From positions 62,001 through 126,000 of the forward strand of contig JFHB01000032.1 in the NCBI GenBank assembly GCA_000729835.1: a stretch of DNA of 64,000 bases. Direction: 5' to 3'. The notes beneath the pieces are model-generated. The model was not told the origin of the DNA, did no database searches, and was given only the letters and a program-made list of their open reading frames with translations. A program made the position numbers and the translations under genes. Source of the stretch: Atkinsonella hypoxylon (Eukaryota; Ascomycota; Sordariomycetes; Hypocreales; Clavicipitaceae). Below are positions 1 to 11,379 of this stretch, in pieces; the stretch's first letter is position 1, and each line of letters begins with the position of its first letter.

Positions 1-691
1 TAGTGCGTTCTTAAAGCCTATAAGCGCTATATTTAATACTTTTAATCTTTATTTTAATATTACTACTATATAAGATTAGTGTTCTTATTTTATAGAAAGC
101 TAGTAGAAAAACCCTAATATATTAAAGAGTAAAAACATCTTCTTACTATATATATCTACTATAATATTTAATTAATCTAGTAAGAAGTATATATTTAGCA
201 TTACTATACTGTTAAGTAGCCTTATATTAACTATAACTTATCCTTTTCTTTCTATTAAGGTTTTAATCTACACTATAAAGGCTAGGTAAGCTATAGCTGC
301 TAGGTTGTTTAAATATAATATCTTTCTACTTAAATATAGCTTATTATAAACCTTATCTAGTTTAGCTTTATCTTTAGCTCCTAGTAGGTAGATTTAAATA
401 GGTTTTAGCTGCTTCTACTATCTATTTACTAGATCTACTCTTATATATTAGTCTTTAGGTATAGAAATAATACCTCTATTACAATAAATATTGTATTTAT
501 TTATTAAGTTAATAAGCTTAGTTGCAATATTTAGGTTTAAGTTTTCTACCTTAACCTTATATTTATTATAAATATATAGTACATCCTTAGGATAAGAGAT
601 TCTATATATAAGGATACTATTATTAACTTTCTTAAGGTTAAATCTACTACTATTACCTTCTTTCTGTAACTTATAATCTTTTGTAGGTAAT
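1..691 (-). pseudogene. Element D, start of reverse transcriptase (Gypsy-like relic)
   Basis: Read on the minus strand, one frame is almost continuous apart from CAR-to-TAR stops. It contains a Ty3/Gypsy-like N-terminal reverse transcriptase signature: a stretch close to IYLLGAKDKAKLDKVYDKL, then LYLNNLAAIAYLAFIV. These correspond to the family pattern (P)LG..D...VD..(F/Y)(D/N)KL, then S..P..(Y)P.F(V/I)V. The frame enters from 8788-9730 once element C and one GTAAT copy are removed, so C interrupts this gene. The rest of reverse transcriptase, RNase H and integrase would lie beyond position 1. No LTR of D is inside the window. The Gypsy assignment is by eye from short motifs. Confidence 0.6.
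687..691. repeat. Target-site duplication of element C (left), GTAAT
   Basis: GTAAT abuts the left LTR of C and is repeated at 8783-8787 directly after the right LTR. Five base pairs is usual for Ty3/Gypsy integrases. Confidence 0.85.
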
Positions 692-1014
692 TGTAATGGA
701 CTGACCTAGTGGCTGCTGCTAACTAGCGTCTATAATGAGAACTATAATTATAGGGAGAAAAGGAGGAAGAGAGAAGGAACTAGAAGCCTCCCTATGCCCC
801 TATACTATATATTTAGGGGTAGGTCTATCCCCTTAGGAGCCCCTTTTAGTATATGCTTTATAGCTAAGGTTCTCTCTCTAGGGCCTAGTAAAGTTTAAGT
901 AACCTCTAGATAAATGCAGCTTACTTCTATCCCTTTACCTATATAGATCTCTATCCCTCTTCTACTGTTCTCTCTTTACTAAAAGACCTAAGCCTAAGGC
1001 TTAAGTCTATAATA
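692..1014 (-). repeat. 3' LTR of element C
   Basis: This 323-bp sequence aligns over its whole length with 8460-8782. Its outer (left) end keeps many C and G bases that are T or A in the partner, such as TGTAATGGACTGACC here against TATAATAAACTAACC there. Its inner end shows the opposite bias. Confidence 0.9.
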
Positions 1015-1033
1015 TACTCTCCTTCTTCTCTTA
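1015..1033 (-). other. Polypurine tract of element C
   Basis: On the minus strand this is a purine run (AAGAGAAGAAGGAGAGTA) directly against the 3' LTR. That is the position from which plus-strand DNA synthesis is primed in LTR elements. It independently supports the minus-strand orientation. Confidence 0.6.
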
Positions 1034-2197
1034 GGCTCTATAACACTCCCTTTTAACGTCTATAGTAGGTGCTATAAATAGTAGCTAACTCTTTATTTAC
1101 TCTCTCTTTATATTTCCTCTATTATCTACTTATAAAAAAATAGAGGTATAACGTTTATCCTTAGGCGCTTTACTCTAGCTGTTCTATTGCTGCACTAATA
1201 TACTGTTTATTGTTAGCGCAGTATTATAGAGCTAATATATAAATAAACGTTTACTCTACCTCCCTTCTAATTGCCTATAGCACCTTAGCAACAGCTGTTA
1301 ATTACCCTACTAACTAACCTATTAGTTGCACTATAATAGGTTAATTACGCCCTCTCTTTGCTTAATTATACCCTTCTAGGGTCTATTAACCCTTCTGCCC
1401 CTCTCTGCCTTATAGCTCTCTATATATAGCTATTAATTATCTATATGTTATATAGGCGCTAGCTATAATGCTAGTATTACTAGCGTATAAACTACCTATA
1501 TCCCTAGGTCTCCTTATGTTCTAAGCAATTATTATATAACAATCTCTCTTATTAACTAGAAGGTACTCTCTCTCTTTTATCTTTATTGCTATTGCAAACA
1601 GTTGTTAGATATATACAACCTATCTATATATAAGGGGTGTTGTTAAGGGTGTAGAGCGTAAATAGTTGTTATTAGTGCTATTCTCTTAGCGTACAATAAA
1701 CTAATAGCTAGTAGGTTATAAATAGTTGTTGTTATTGTTATCTCTTTAGCGTATAATAAACTAGTAACTAGCCTTTAGCTATTTTTAATATAAAAATAAA
1801 TAATTTCTTTCTTCTCTTCTTTATCTTTTCCTTTCTCCTTTATATCTTATTTTACCTCTATATTATAACTAAATAATTCTATTGTAGTTTCCTAAAATTC
1901 CTTACTTTACTATATAGCTACTGCTGCTCCTTTTAATATAAAAGGACCTCTTTTTAATATATTTAAATAGAATTTATCTAACTACTAATAGTTTACTAAT
2001 TAAAATCGCAAAATATTGTCTTATTAGCCTAAAGTACGCTGCCCCTTTACTTATATATAGCTTATTCCCTTACTAACTAGAAGTATATTTAGAACTTTAG
2101 CAGTTATATTGCTAGCGCTAGCGCTCTTACTGCTTCTGCTTCTATAGTGCTATTAGTCCCTTACTACTACTATATCTATAGTTTCTTTATATAAGAG
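1034..2197. other. Element C 3' region, no assignable gene
   Basis: This stretch lies between the polypurine tract and the low-stop plus-strand segment. All frames are broken by closely spaced stops and no known domain was recognised. It holds a tandem duplication at 1661-1771. It could be a long 3' untranslated region or the end of a mutated extra gene. Confidence 0.4.
1661..1771. repeat. Imperfect tandem duplication, period 60 bp, inside element C
   Basis: Positions 1661-1711 and 1721-1771 align end to end. Both begin AATAGTTGTT, share TTAGCGTA.AATAAACTA in the middle and end in CTAG. Many of the differences are transitions. The unit lies in the noncoding 3' part of C. Confidence 0.7.
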
Positions 2198-3350
2198 AAC
2201 TTAAACAACTTAGAGTTATTTAATAGCAATATCCTTAAAGATATTTATATACTATATTGCAATAACCTTTATAAGAAGAGCTTATATAACTATTGTTTTA
2301 GCTAAGAAAGGGAATACTAACTATATATATAGAGGTATAAAGGCTGTATCTAGAATCTAAGCCTCTTTACTAAGCATTCTTACTTATAGTATTACTTTAC
2401 TAAAATATAGAAACTTACTAACTAAGGTTTTACAGTTAAGTCTATATTAATTCCCCCTTACTCTAGCTAGCCTACTTACTAAACTATCCTTATTTATAAG
2501 TTCTTAAATATATATAATTACTATAATACTATTCTTAAGGATACACTTACTGCTAATTATATAGAAGAGAAGGTTATACTCTCTTTTTCTCCTTATTATA
2601 TAACTTAAGCTAGTAGCTTTTTTACGCTTACTCTTTCTTCTTCTATAATCTATAAGAGCACTATAGCCTCTATTATCTTAAAGAACAATAAGTTTAACCT
2701 TAATAAGTATAAGTATATCTCTATAGATATTAACAATAACTTCTTATCCCTTTTTACACCTACTACTACTACTACTATTACTATACCTTTATTATTGCCT
2801 TTACCTATACCTATACCTTATTATATACTGCTAACCTTTACTACTACTGCCCCTTTACTGCTATATAAAGCTTTTTTACTGCTATATATTATTCCTTTAC
2901 TCTTATAGAATAACCTTAAGGCAATACACTAGAAATATATCTGCCTTTAGGTAGAGCTTAAAAGCTTAAACTACTTATAGTGCTAATTACTATCTATATT
3001 CCTAGAGTATATAACTCTAACTTAGCTTACTGCTCCCTTAGCCTTCTTTTTCTTTATCTTTCTCTCCCTTAAGACTATACCTTTATACCTAAAGCGCTAA
3101 GCTATTTAAAACATTATATTTTTATTTATACCTACTAAGGTAGAGCCTTAATTTAGAGCGCTAGTTATATTTTTACCTACTTTAGCCTTTATATCTTCTA
3201 CTAGCGCTACTATTCTAGCTCCTACTTCTACACTACTCTAGAGACACTATATAGTTCCTTTAGCTTCTATTTTATAACTGCTTAGAGAGTAATAGAGCGC
3301 CTTTTAGGTAGTTATACCTCTATACTGTAAGCACTAACGCCTCTTTACTA
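2198..3350 (+). pseudogene. Low-stop Pro/Thr/Ser-rich reading frame, antisense to element C pol (unidentified)
   Basis: One plus-strand frame running opposite to pol has relatively few stops, and nearly all are TAA or TAG of the kind RIP makes from Gln or Trp codons. The N-terminal part (about 2198-2450) is rich in Tyr, Asn, Lys and Cys. From about 2755 there is a run of Thr codons, then alternating Pro, Leu, Thr and Ile. Many Leu and Ile codons (CTA, ATA) could be former Pro and Thr codons. No family was recognised. It may be an antisense gene, a captured host fragment or a chance frame in pyrimidine-rich DNA. Confidence 0.3.
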
Positions 3351-3399
3351 CTTACTAAGAAATTTCTTTTATTTTATTTTTATTTTTATTTTTTTTTTT

Positions 3400-6300
3400 T
3401 TATAGTTATATAGGCCTCTATAAAAGGGAGTTTATTTTCTTTTGTTTTTAGTTAGAGGTAACTAAGCTATTATTAAAGTTTATATAAAATTTTACTATAC
3501 TTTTACTAAGCTTATTATTAAATTAAGTGTTTCTTTACTATAACTTAAATTAATTTAGTGCCTCTATATTAAGAAAGTTTTCTAGTAGTTTCTATATAAG
3601 CTAAATAAATTCTACTTACTTAATAAGCACTTAATAGTGTCTCCTTTAGCCTAAAGCGTTTTTAGTAGCTAGAATTTCCTTTACTCTATATTCCTTAAGG
3701 AATAGATTAATATCTATTATAGTTAGCTTAAGACTAAGCCTTAAGTTAGCTAGCTACTAAGAAGGTAAGAGGTTTATTACTACTTACTTAATAAGATTAA
3801 TATAGAAAACTAAGTAAATTCCTAGTAGAATATCTAACTTTATAGTTAAAGGTATTAGTATATCTATAACTATATACTTTACTATAACTTAATTAAGCTT
3901 CTAACTTAAGTAGTTTATTTTAATATAATAAAGTATTAGCTAAACTAAGTTCTTTACTTTATACTATTTTACTAGCTTATAGCTTCTATTTAACTGCTCT
4001 TACTACCTTTACTAAGTAAAGTTAATTGTAGCTTAAGTAATATTTATACTCTTCTATAGCTATTTAAAGAACACTAAAGCCTACTTTTTATATAAAACTT
4101 AAGACTTCTTTTTATCTATAAGCTTTTAGATAAAGTCTATATTATACCTATATATTACCTAGTTTAAACTTATACTAGTTACTAAGGAATTTCTATTGTT
4201 AATAGCTAGCTAATATATAGAGAGATATTTAGGCTAGTTAAACTATAAAAAGGTAACTATAACTTATAGAATTACTTATACTTCTTAATTAACTCTCTTT
4301 ATTCTACTGTTTATCTATAGGTAATAGAATGTAAATAGTAATTATTTAATTCTAATAAAGCAATAAAAAGTAGTTTAAAAGGTACTTAACTAATTTAAAC
4401 TATAGTTAAAGATAATTTATTTTAAGAATCTATAAAACTACTACTAATAATACTTAAACTACTAAGTGTATTCCTTTACCTCTATAGAGGTTATTGCCTT
4501 TAACTATATATACTTTAAAAGTTAATTAGTAATAACTATTAAGTAAGAGAGTATAGCCTAGTTTAGCGCTAGTAAATCTATTATAAAATCTATAGAGATC
4601 TATAATTAATACCTATTTAGCGCTAAAATAGGTTATAAAAGGCCTTACTACAACCTCTTACTCTTCTAGCTGCTGTAATAGTAGCAGTTTTAAATGTATT
4701 AAGTAATATCTTAGGACAGCTTATTTTAGTAATAGTTATATATTAATACTTAAAATGTAGTATTTTATTCTAAGTAGCTTAATATTAGTAACTTATATAT
4801 TCTATATATTAGTATAGTAGTTAATAGCTTATATTTAAGGACCTAAAGGCAGCTTTAGTAAACTAATACCTTTTATATATTAAGGGTGTAGTCTATAATC
4901 TATTTTTATATTTTTACCTTTAATAAAAACCTTCTTTTTCTCTTCTAAACTATATTTAACCTTATTAAGTATACTAAGTCTTTCTATACTTTTTAGTTCT
5001 ATAGGCTCTATAAGTGTTTATCTAGAAACAGCATTATTCTAGCTAGTACCTATAAAGCTATAGCTAGTTAACTTTTTAGCATTACTTTACTAGCTATTTC
5101 TACTTTAATATTCTCTATAACCTCCTTCTTCTCTTTATCTCTATAGAGAGTACTAAGGCAGCTAATAAAGAGAGGCTAAAGAACCTAGCTTATCTATAGC
5201 ATTACTCTATCTTAATTCTACTTTTATTATAATAATATATTTAGTTACTTTACTTATAGCCCTAAGCAGTATTATAAATAGTAGTTAAAGAGAGAGAGAA
5301 GCTCTACCTACCTAGCTTAACGCTTAAAGATCTCTTATAGAGATATAAAGTATTTTAGATTCTTATAGTCTATAAGGATTATAAAGGGATATACTACTCT
5401 CTATAACTTTACTACTTAGGCTTTAAGGTAAAATATTATTACTAAGAGTTTCTTATTATAAATAGTATAGTTACATTAAGCTAAAGATAATCTAGCTAAA
5501 TAGTATACTATAGGCTGTAGTACACTAGCTTTATTATATTAAAATAAATAGCTACTAAAGGCCTCTTTTAAGCAATTAGCCTTTACTACTATATTCTTCT
5601 TAGGGTTCTATTAGGCTAAGACTAAGTATAAGGTAAAAGCCTTCTTAAGCTTTATAAATAATCTCTTATATTTCTCTATTTACTAGAATAGAACTCTCTT
5701 CTTTATTAAGCTAACTAAAGGCTCTATAATATTTAAGAAATCTAATATAAAGTTACAGTAAAAGTTTATAAATCTAAAGAAGCTTTATACCTCTTATAAT
5801 TTAGTAAAAGCTTACTACTTCTAAATAGCTATAATTTTCTCTAGATCTAGGTATATCTCCCTTTTTACTATAACTATAAAGCTAAAGTATTTAACTTTAG
5901 CTGTAGTAAAGTAGTATTTCTTAAGATCTAAGTGCAGCTCTACTAACTATAACTTTTCTAGGATTCTTTATACCTTATATATATAGTTTTTCCTAAAACC
6001 CTTAGTGTAAATAAGGATATTATTTAAATAAGTAGTTATATAATCTTTAAGGGCCTCTTTTAGTGCACTATTAATATATTGTTAAAATATAGCTAAAGCC
6101 TTTATTAACCTAAAGGGGCAAACTAGCTATTTAAAGAGGCTAAACTAGGTGTAAAATGCTATAAGGTACTCTTTACTATCTACTATCTAGATTCTATAGA
6201 AGGCTAACTATATATTTAGTTTAGTAAACTAATATACCTTTAATAATAACTTAAGTATCTTCTTTATTAAGAGAAGTAGGTAATAGTTCTATTCTATAAT

Positions 6301-8400
6301 CTTATTAAGAGCTTAATAATTAATATAGAATTACTATTCTTTACTTAGCTTTTTAGCTAAAAGAATAAATACTACTGCTAAAAAGAAGCTAGCTTAAATT
6401 TATTCTTTATCTATTAGGTCTATTACCTACTTCCTAATTTCTAATAAATAGTTCTATAGTATATTATACAGTAGAGCCTATAGTAGCAACAGTAAGGAGC
6501 TATTTAGCTACTATTTTAGCCTAATATAGTAATCTAGCCTCTCTTTATATAGTAGAAGGCTTTAGGCCTTCTTTTCTTTAAAAAGATTATAAAAGTTCTT
6601 TAATTTAAGTAGTAGTATAAGTAGATTAAGGCCTTTTAGAGATATTTATAATAACAATATAGAGGTAATTTCCTAAAGGCTAGTAGCAATAAAATATATA
6701 GTAACCTCTTAGCTTTTACTCTATTTTATTAAAGCGCTATAAACTGCTACTAACACTAGTTTTATTAGGTTCTTAACGTTTTAAGCTTCTACTGCTTAAA
6801 TTATAAGGCCTTTAGCCTTACTTACTAATAGGCTCTAGCTAGCAGCGTTAAGGATAATTCTATTATAGGCTAACTATAGGCTCCTAAAGATATAATCTTA
6901 GGTTAAGCCTAGAATTATATAGGCTACTACTAGAAAGACCTAGCTGTTAATATCTACCTATAAGTAAACTAAAGAAGTAATTAAGGTACTTCTTTAGTAG
7001 CTATTATAGAACTACTATTTAATCTTTACTGCTGTTTATACTATTCTTTTATATAGTAATAGAACCTACTTTAAGCTAAGGTATTACACTAAACTCTTAC
7101 TTATTGCAGTAAAGTAGTTATACTTACTATCTATTTATATATTATAGAACAATAGTTAGTTAAAGAGTATAGAGATAAAGAATAGTAATATATTTATTTT
7201 TTTAGTTATCTCTTTATATTCTTCTTTTAGCTGCTTACTAAGTAGAGGTTATTATATTATTTATATTACTTTTACCTTTATACTAAGCTTAAGGCTAAGG
7301 GTAAGCCTTTTTCTAACTTATTAAAGTCCTTCTTCTATATATTGTTTATTACTGCTACTTATACACTAGTTAACTCTAGCTTACATTTTGCTAGTTACTA
7401 TCTATATCCTTAAATATAGTATTAAGATAATATACACTAAAGGTATTACCTCTTTTAGCAGTATTTTTTAAGTTTAGCCTTAAATATCTACTTTACTTAT
7501 AAAGTATTCTTATTTAGTTATTTTACTTTAAATTTCTTTACACTTCCTTTATATCTCTATTAGGTTTCTATAGCATTAACCTTAGTTATCTTAGTGTTAC
7601 TATTTTAGAGCTCTTTAGAGCTAAAGCTATATTTTAGCTAGTACTATTCCTTAATATAATATAACTTAAGGTTTAGCGCAATACTATAGTAGCGCTTTAC
7701 TGCCTAAAGGTAGTTATAATAAAGAATATTCTTTCTTACACTATAATCCCTTATTTCCTTATTAAGCACTATCTACAACTTAGCTAACTTTACACTATTA
7801 TTCTAGTTAGCCCCTTTTACTAGTATAATTTTCTTCTTAAAATAAATATATAATTCTATAAACTACTTATTATTACTCTATTAAAGCTAATTAAGCTTAA
7901 TTAAGGCTTAGTTCTATTAGTAAGGATCTATAAAGACTAATTTTAAGTAATTAAGGAACCTCTATATATTATATTCCCTTACTTTACCTACTTTATAATA
8001 GGTAGCTACTCTTTACTAAACCTTAAGCAATAAGCTTTAGTATAGATAGTACTACTAGTTCTATATTGTACCTATAAAGGCGCTATTAGCTTAGAGCTTT
8101 TAGGTAATTACTATTTACTAAGCCTAAAAGCTCTATTTATTTCTATTATAAGAGTTTACTATAGATAAAGGCTTCTATTTAGGTTTCTCTAGCTGCTAGC
8201 CTACTATAGCTTAAAGCTACTTCTCTTTCTATATATAGTCTATTATAAAGCGTTATAGTTCCTTTATCTATAGAGATTAGCTCTTAATTAATTTATAAAG
8301 CGCTATAATTTCTACTGCTTTTTAGCTAATTTCTGCTGTATTTTCCTCTACCTCTCTATAGAGATTAAAAGAGTACCTAGGCTAACTAGCTAGGCCTTTA
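3400..8400 (-). pseudogene. Element C gag-pol relic with C-terminal chromodomain
   Basis: Minus-strand translation, with in-frame stops read as lost Gln or Trp, gives Gypsy pol domains from right to left. A protease tail lies near 6760-7150. Reverse transcriptase covers about 5800-6430, with the catalytic box as TTYLNNILIYT near 6010-6035; the usual YLDD has become YLNN. RNase H covers about 5310-5520 and includes NYTIYNKKLL and DYKNLKYF, close to the family NY.I.DKELL and DHKNLEYF. Integrase lies at about 3720-5250. A chromodomain follows at 3546-3699. Sequence right of about 7300 should hold gag but was not recognised motif by motif. Ends are approximate and stops occur throughout. Confidence 0.8.
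3546..3699 (-). other. Chromodomain at the end of element C integrase
   Basis: On the minus strand, the frame gives EYRVKEILATKNALG, then LIKQVEF with a stop where Trp is expected, and then LENFLNIEAL. This matches the chromodomain pattern EY.VE.IL...., (Y)L(V/I)KW.G(Y/F), TWEP..NL....L. Chromodomains fused to integrase define chromoviruses. In fungi they are thought to steer integration to heterochromatin by binding methylated histone H3. Confidence 0.8.
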
Positions 8401-8459
8401 TTACTATAACTAAATAATATTATTCTCGCTAGTGTTCTATCTATAGAATAATTATAGTA

Positions 8460-8782
8460 TATAATAAACTAACCTAGTAGCTGCTACTAACTAGCGTCTA
8501 TAATAAAAACTATAATTATAGAGAGAAAAGAAGGAAGAGAGAAAGAACTAGAAGCCTCTCTATACCTCTATACTATATATCTAAGGGTAGATCTATCCCC
8601 TTAGGAGCCCCTTTTAGTATATACTTTATAGCTAAGGTTCTCTCTCTAGGGCCTAGTGAAGTCTAGGTAACCTCTAGACAAATGTAGCTCGCTTCTATCC
8701 CTTTACCTACATAGATCTCTGTCCCTTTCCTGCTGTCCTCTCTCTACTGAAAGACCCAAGCCTAAGGCTCGAGTCTATAACA
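8460..8782 (-). repeat. 5' LTR of element C
   Basis: This is the partner of 692-1014. Its outer (right) end is well preserved; for example CAAATGTAGCTCGCTTC here faces TAAATGCAGCTTACTTC in the partner. No convincing tRNA primer-binding site was recognised on its internal side. Confidence 0.9.
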
Positions 8783-8787
8783 GTAAT
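8783..8787. repeat. Target-site duplication of element C (right), GTAAT
   Basis: Second copy of GTAAT; see 687-691. The D reading frame continues after removing C and one copy. Confidence 0.85.
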
Positions 8788-9730
8788 AGACTATTATTAG
8801 GTGTAATATCCTTAGAAAAATATATATATAAATTAAATAGGTTTATAATTATATAGTTAGCCTTAAGCTCTTTATTATACTAAAGATAAGCAACCTTTTA
8901 ATTTTTCTAGATTATAATAAATTTATCTAAATAGTTATAGGCTACTATTTATTTCTAGTTAGTTGTATTAAGTAATGCATTTAGGATAAGGTTAGATTTT
9001 AAGTATATATAGTAGGCAGTAGCCTTTTTATTAGCTAGTACCTCTTTCTATTTAACTAGAATATACTTCTACGATTTTAGCGGAATTATTATAGCTTATA
9101 CTACTGTTACATTCTAATGTAGAATCTTTAAAATTAGCTAGAAGATACTTATTTCTATAACTATATTATAAATAGACCTAATAGTAGCCTTAAGGCAAAT
9201 AAAATCGATTTTAACACTATAATTATAGAGGAAGGTTAAACCTAGAAGGAGCTTTAGTCCTAAGTTACTTATTACATTAGCTATAACTGTAAAATAGCTA
9301 GTTATAGGTACACTATATATAGATCTAGGGATATAGAAGTTAAATGTAGCTATCTTAGAGATATAGAAGAACAATTGCACTCTAGTAACTAGTTTTAGCT
9401 CTATTTTTGCCTATTTTATATTCTAACTAAACTAAGTTAACTATACTTTATTAACTAGCACTAAAGAGGTTCTAGTATCTAGATAGATCTAATATAATAG
9501 TCCCTTATTATAGAAATAAATAGAAATCTTTAGGAAGGAATTTAACTTTAGAATGCTAAATTTAATAAGCTATAGCCTTATAACTACTTTAACTACTTAC
9601 TCTATCTAGATTCTCTATAAATCCTTTTAGTTTACCTCTATTTAAACCTTTTTCTTTTACTTTTCTTTACTTTTAGTAAAATAGGTTTTAATAAAGTTAG
9701 ATTTTAGGCTAGTTAGTAGTTTCTTAGCAT
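8788..9730 (-). pseudogene. Element D protease region and link to reverse transcriptase
   Basis: This continues the minus-strand frame of 1-691. An aspartic-protease-like motif, IYLDTRTSLVLVN, is seen near 9440-9490; the family pattern is (L)D(S/T)G(A/S)(S/T). Downstream, the segment at 9138-9380 remains open for 80 codons and encodes a hydrophobic stretch with LGLKLLLGLTFLYNY, resembling the hydrophobic C-terminal part of retroviral-type proteases. It runs on into the linker before reverse transcriptase. The segment is cut from its upstream part by A1. The presumed Gly after Asp-Thr is Arg here, a transition that RIP could cause. Confidence 0.55.
9726..9730. repeat. Target-site duplication of A1 (left), AGCAT
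   Basis: AGCAT directly precedes A1 and is repeated at 17559-17563 directly after it. Confidence 0.9.
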
Positions 9731-10430
9731 GGTTAAAAATAAGCTACCCTGTATAGCCTATTTTTATGCCTACTAGTTGCTCTATCACGTGACCCTCATT
9801 AAGTCTTGTTACGTTGATTTTTGGTAGAGATATCGCTGTTACTAGATGTAAAACATCTAGAATCGACTAAGGCAAAGTTGCCTAACCTATAGTTAACTTT
9901 AACTGCGATTTTCTCCACAACTAGCAATGGTAGAAATTCAAGAAGTATACTATTCGAAAGCTAAGAATTAGGGCTATCTAATAGTATAATTGTTGGATAG
10001 AGTTGCTTATAAGGGTTGCTTGTTATTAGTGGAATTTGTTAAATTGTGTATATAGGCGTCTCGTTTGTATAGCTGTAAGTTGATTTTTTTGTTTTTATAT
10101 AGTAAATCTTTTTATAGAAATTATAAAGTAGCCTATAAGCCCCTTCTAGCGACTACAGCCCGCTAATATAGTTAGAGGGTCTATAAGGGACTAGAAAGAT
10201 TTAAGATCCTACCCTTACTAACTTATTCGTTACAGCGCTCTTAATATAAGATACTACTATTATTATAGTTATCTACTGCCTCTACGTAATCTATACTATA
10301 CACTACAGCTTGATTTAGGCCGCTGCTGCTTCCACTACGTAATAATTGCTAGGAGCAATTACAGGTGCTAAATCTAAGAGACCACTACCCTCTTAGATAT
10401 CTAGTTCTGTAATCCCTATTATTTTCAATA
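9731..10430 (+). repeat. 5' LTR of A1
   Basis: This 700-bp LTR pairs with 16859-17558. Its outer (left) end is less mutated than the same end of the 3' LTR: CTGTATAG against CTATATAG, and CACGTGACCCTCATT against TACGTGACCCTTATT. It ends CAATA, probably from CAACA. Confidence 0.95.
9786..9791. promoter_or_regulatory. CACGTG palindrome near the start of the A-family LTR
   Basis: CACGTG is the core of sites bound by fungal bHLH factors of the Cbf1/Pho4 type. It lies about 55 bp into the LTR, where U3 control elements sit, and recurs in A2 (17817-17822) and A3 (33477-33482). Inner LTR copies have lost it by transition in A1, A2 and A3. Regulatory use is inference only. Confidence 0.3.
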
Positions 10431-10442
10431 GGTTATAAGCCT
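10431..10442 (+). other. Primer-binding site of A1 (initiator-Met tRNA, internal)
   Basis: GGTTATAAGCCT follows the 5' LTR directly; A2 and A3 have GGTTATAAGCCC. This matches GGTTATGAGCCC, the complement of the anticodon stem-loop of eukaryotic initiator tRNA-Met, except for RIP-type changes. Priming from a cleaved half of this tRNA is known for the Drosophila copia element. Confidence 0.6.
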
Positions 10443-11379
10443 AGAAGACCTATCTGCAAGCTGTTAGCCCGCTGAAAATCTACTATTGTGTACTGTATTA
10501 CCCACTAGAAGCTATATTAAGACCTGCGCTAGCAGCTATTGCTGCTAAAAATTAGTAGCTTGCTGGAAGCTATTAATACCTGCTGCACACACATCGCTAG
10601 CCACTATACTAGTATTTTTATTCTGCCTACTCTATGCCTCCTGCACTCTATACACTCTATATATACACACTTTTGAAGCTATTCTTAATAGCTAGGTTCT
10701 ATTGTTGTACAACATTAAAATATATACATCTGTATATATTACATTTGCACTGTGAATTATTTTATTAGGCACTGCCTAATCAATTATTTCCATTAAGAAA
10801 TAAGCTTAGCGCTATACTGTATCGCTTGTTGTTGTTATATTGTGCACCCTGTGCACCTCTGTTAGTAGCTATACTACAATTTGTAGTGTACGCCTAACAG
10901 CTCTTATTGCAGATATTCCTATGTTTTCGGTTGCAGAATTAATTTATATAGTAATCCTACTAGTTGGGATTTTAAAGTAGGAATTAGCTGGATATCCCTA
11001 AATTAGCTGTGCCTAGGTCTCTACTGATTTATTAGAACCTAATTAGAGAAGAGTCTCCTGAATTTTTTAGCTAAAAATAGCTAGGACCTATGTTTTTATG
11101 CCCCTTACAACTGCTTATTAATCTAGTCTGCTATACAAATTGTATGTATATATAGATCGCGATATAACGCAGCCTTTAGAGCCCGTTATACCTATTACGA
11201 AAGAAATTGGAGAAAAATCTCAGTATAATTTCTGAAGATATAGGGCACTTCTAGGCCTATAATAGAGCAATCTATTGATATCTAGTAGAGGTTATTACTA
11301 TTATTTACTACCTTTTCCACTGTAATTTAGGCTATAATTAGCTATAAAGAGCGTTAAATTAGCTATTAAAACCCTTAAA
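10443..11379 (+). other. Long untranslated leader of A1
   Basis: About 940 bp separate the primer-binding site from the mutated gag start. No frame is conserved between copies and no domain was recognised. The same leader is present in A2 (18458-19405) and A3 (34118-35057). It presumably holds the packaging signal. Confidence 0.55.

Larger units (their letters stand above)
692..8782 (-). mobile_element. Element C: complete Ty3/Gypsy chromovirus, RIP-mutated, 8.09 kb
   Basis: Two 323-bp LTRs flanked by a GTAAT duplication delimit the element. It is read on the minus strand: a purine-rich tract abuts the left LTR on that strand, and protease, reverse transcriptase, RNase H, integrase and chromodomain follow in Gypsy order from right to left. 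In the transcribed orientation the LTR begins TGTTATAG and ends CATTACA (the copy at the inner edge is mutated). Stops at former Gln and Trp codons, with C-to-T and G-to-A differences between the LTRs, indicate inactivation by RIP. The element lies in the reverse transcriptase gene of relic D. Confidence 0.9.

Noticed and set aside
687..1014. A DNA transposon or LINE at the left of the window
   Set aside because: The 323-bp direct repeat at 8460-8782, 5-bp duplications and Gypsy pol domains show an LTR element; no terminal inverted repeats or poly-A tail were seen.
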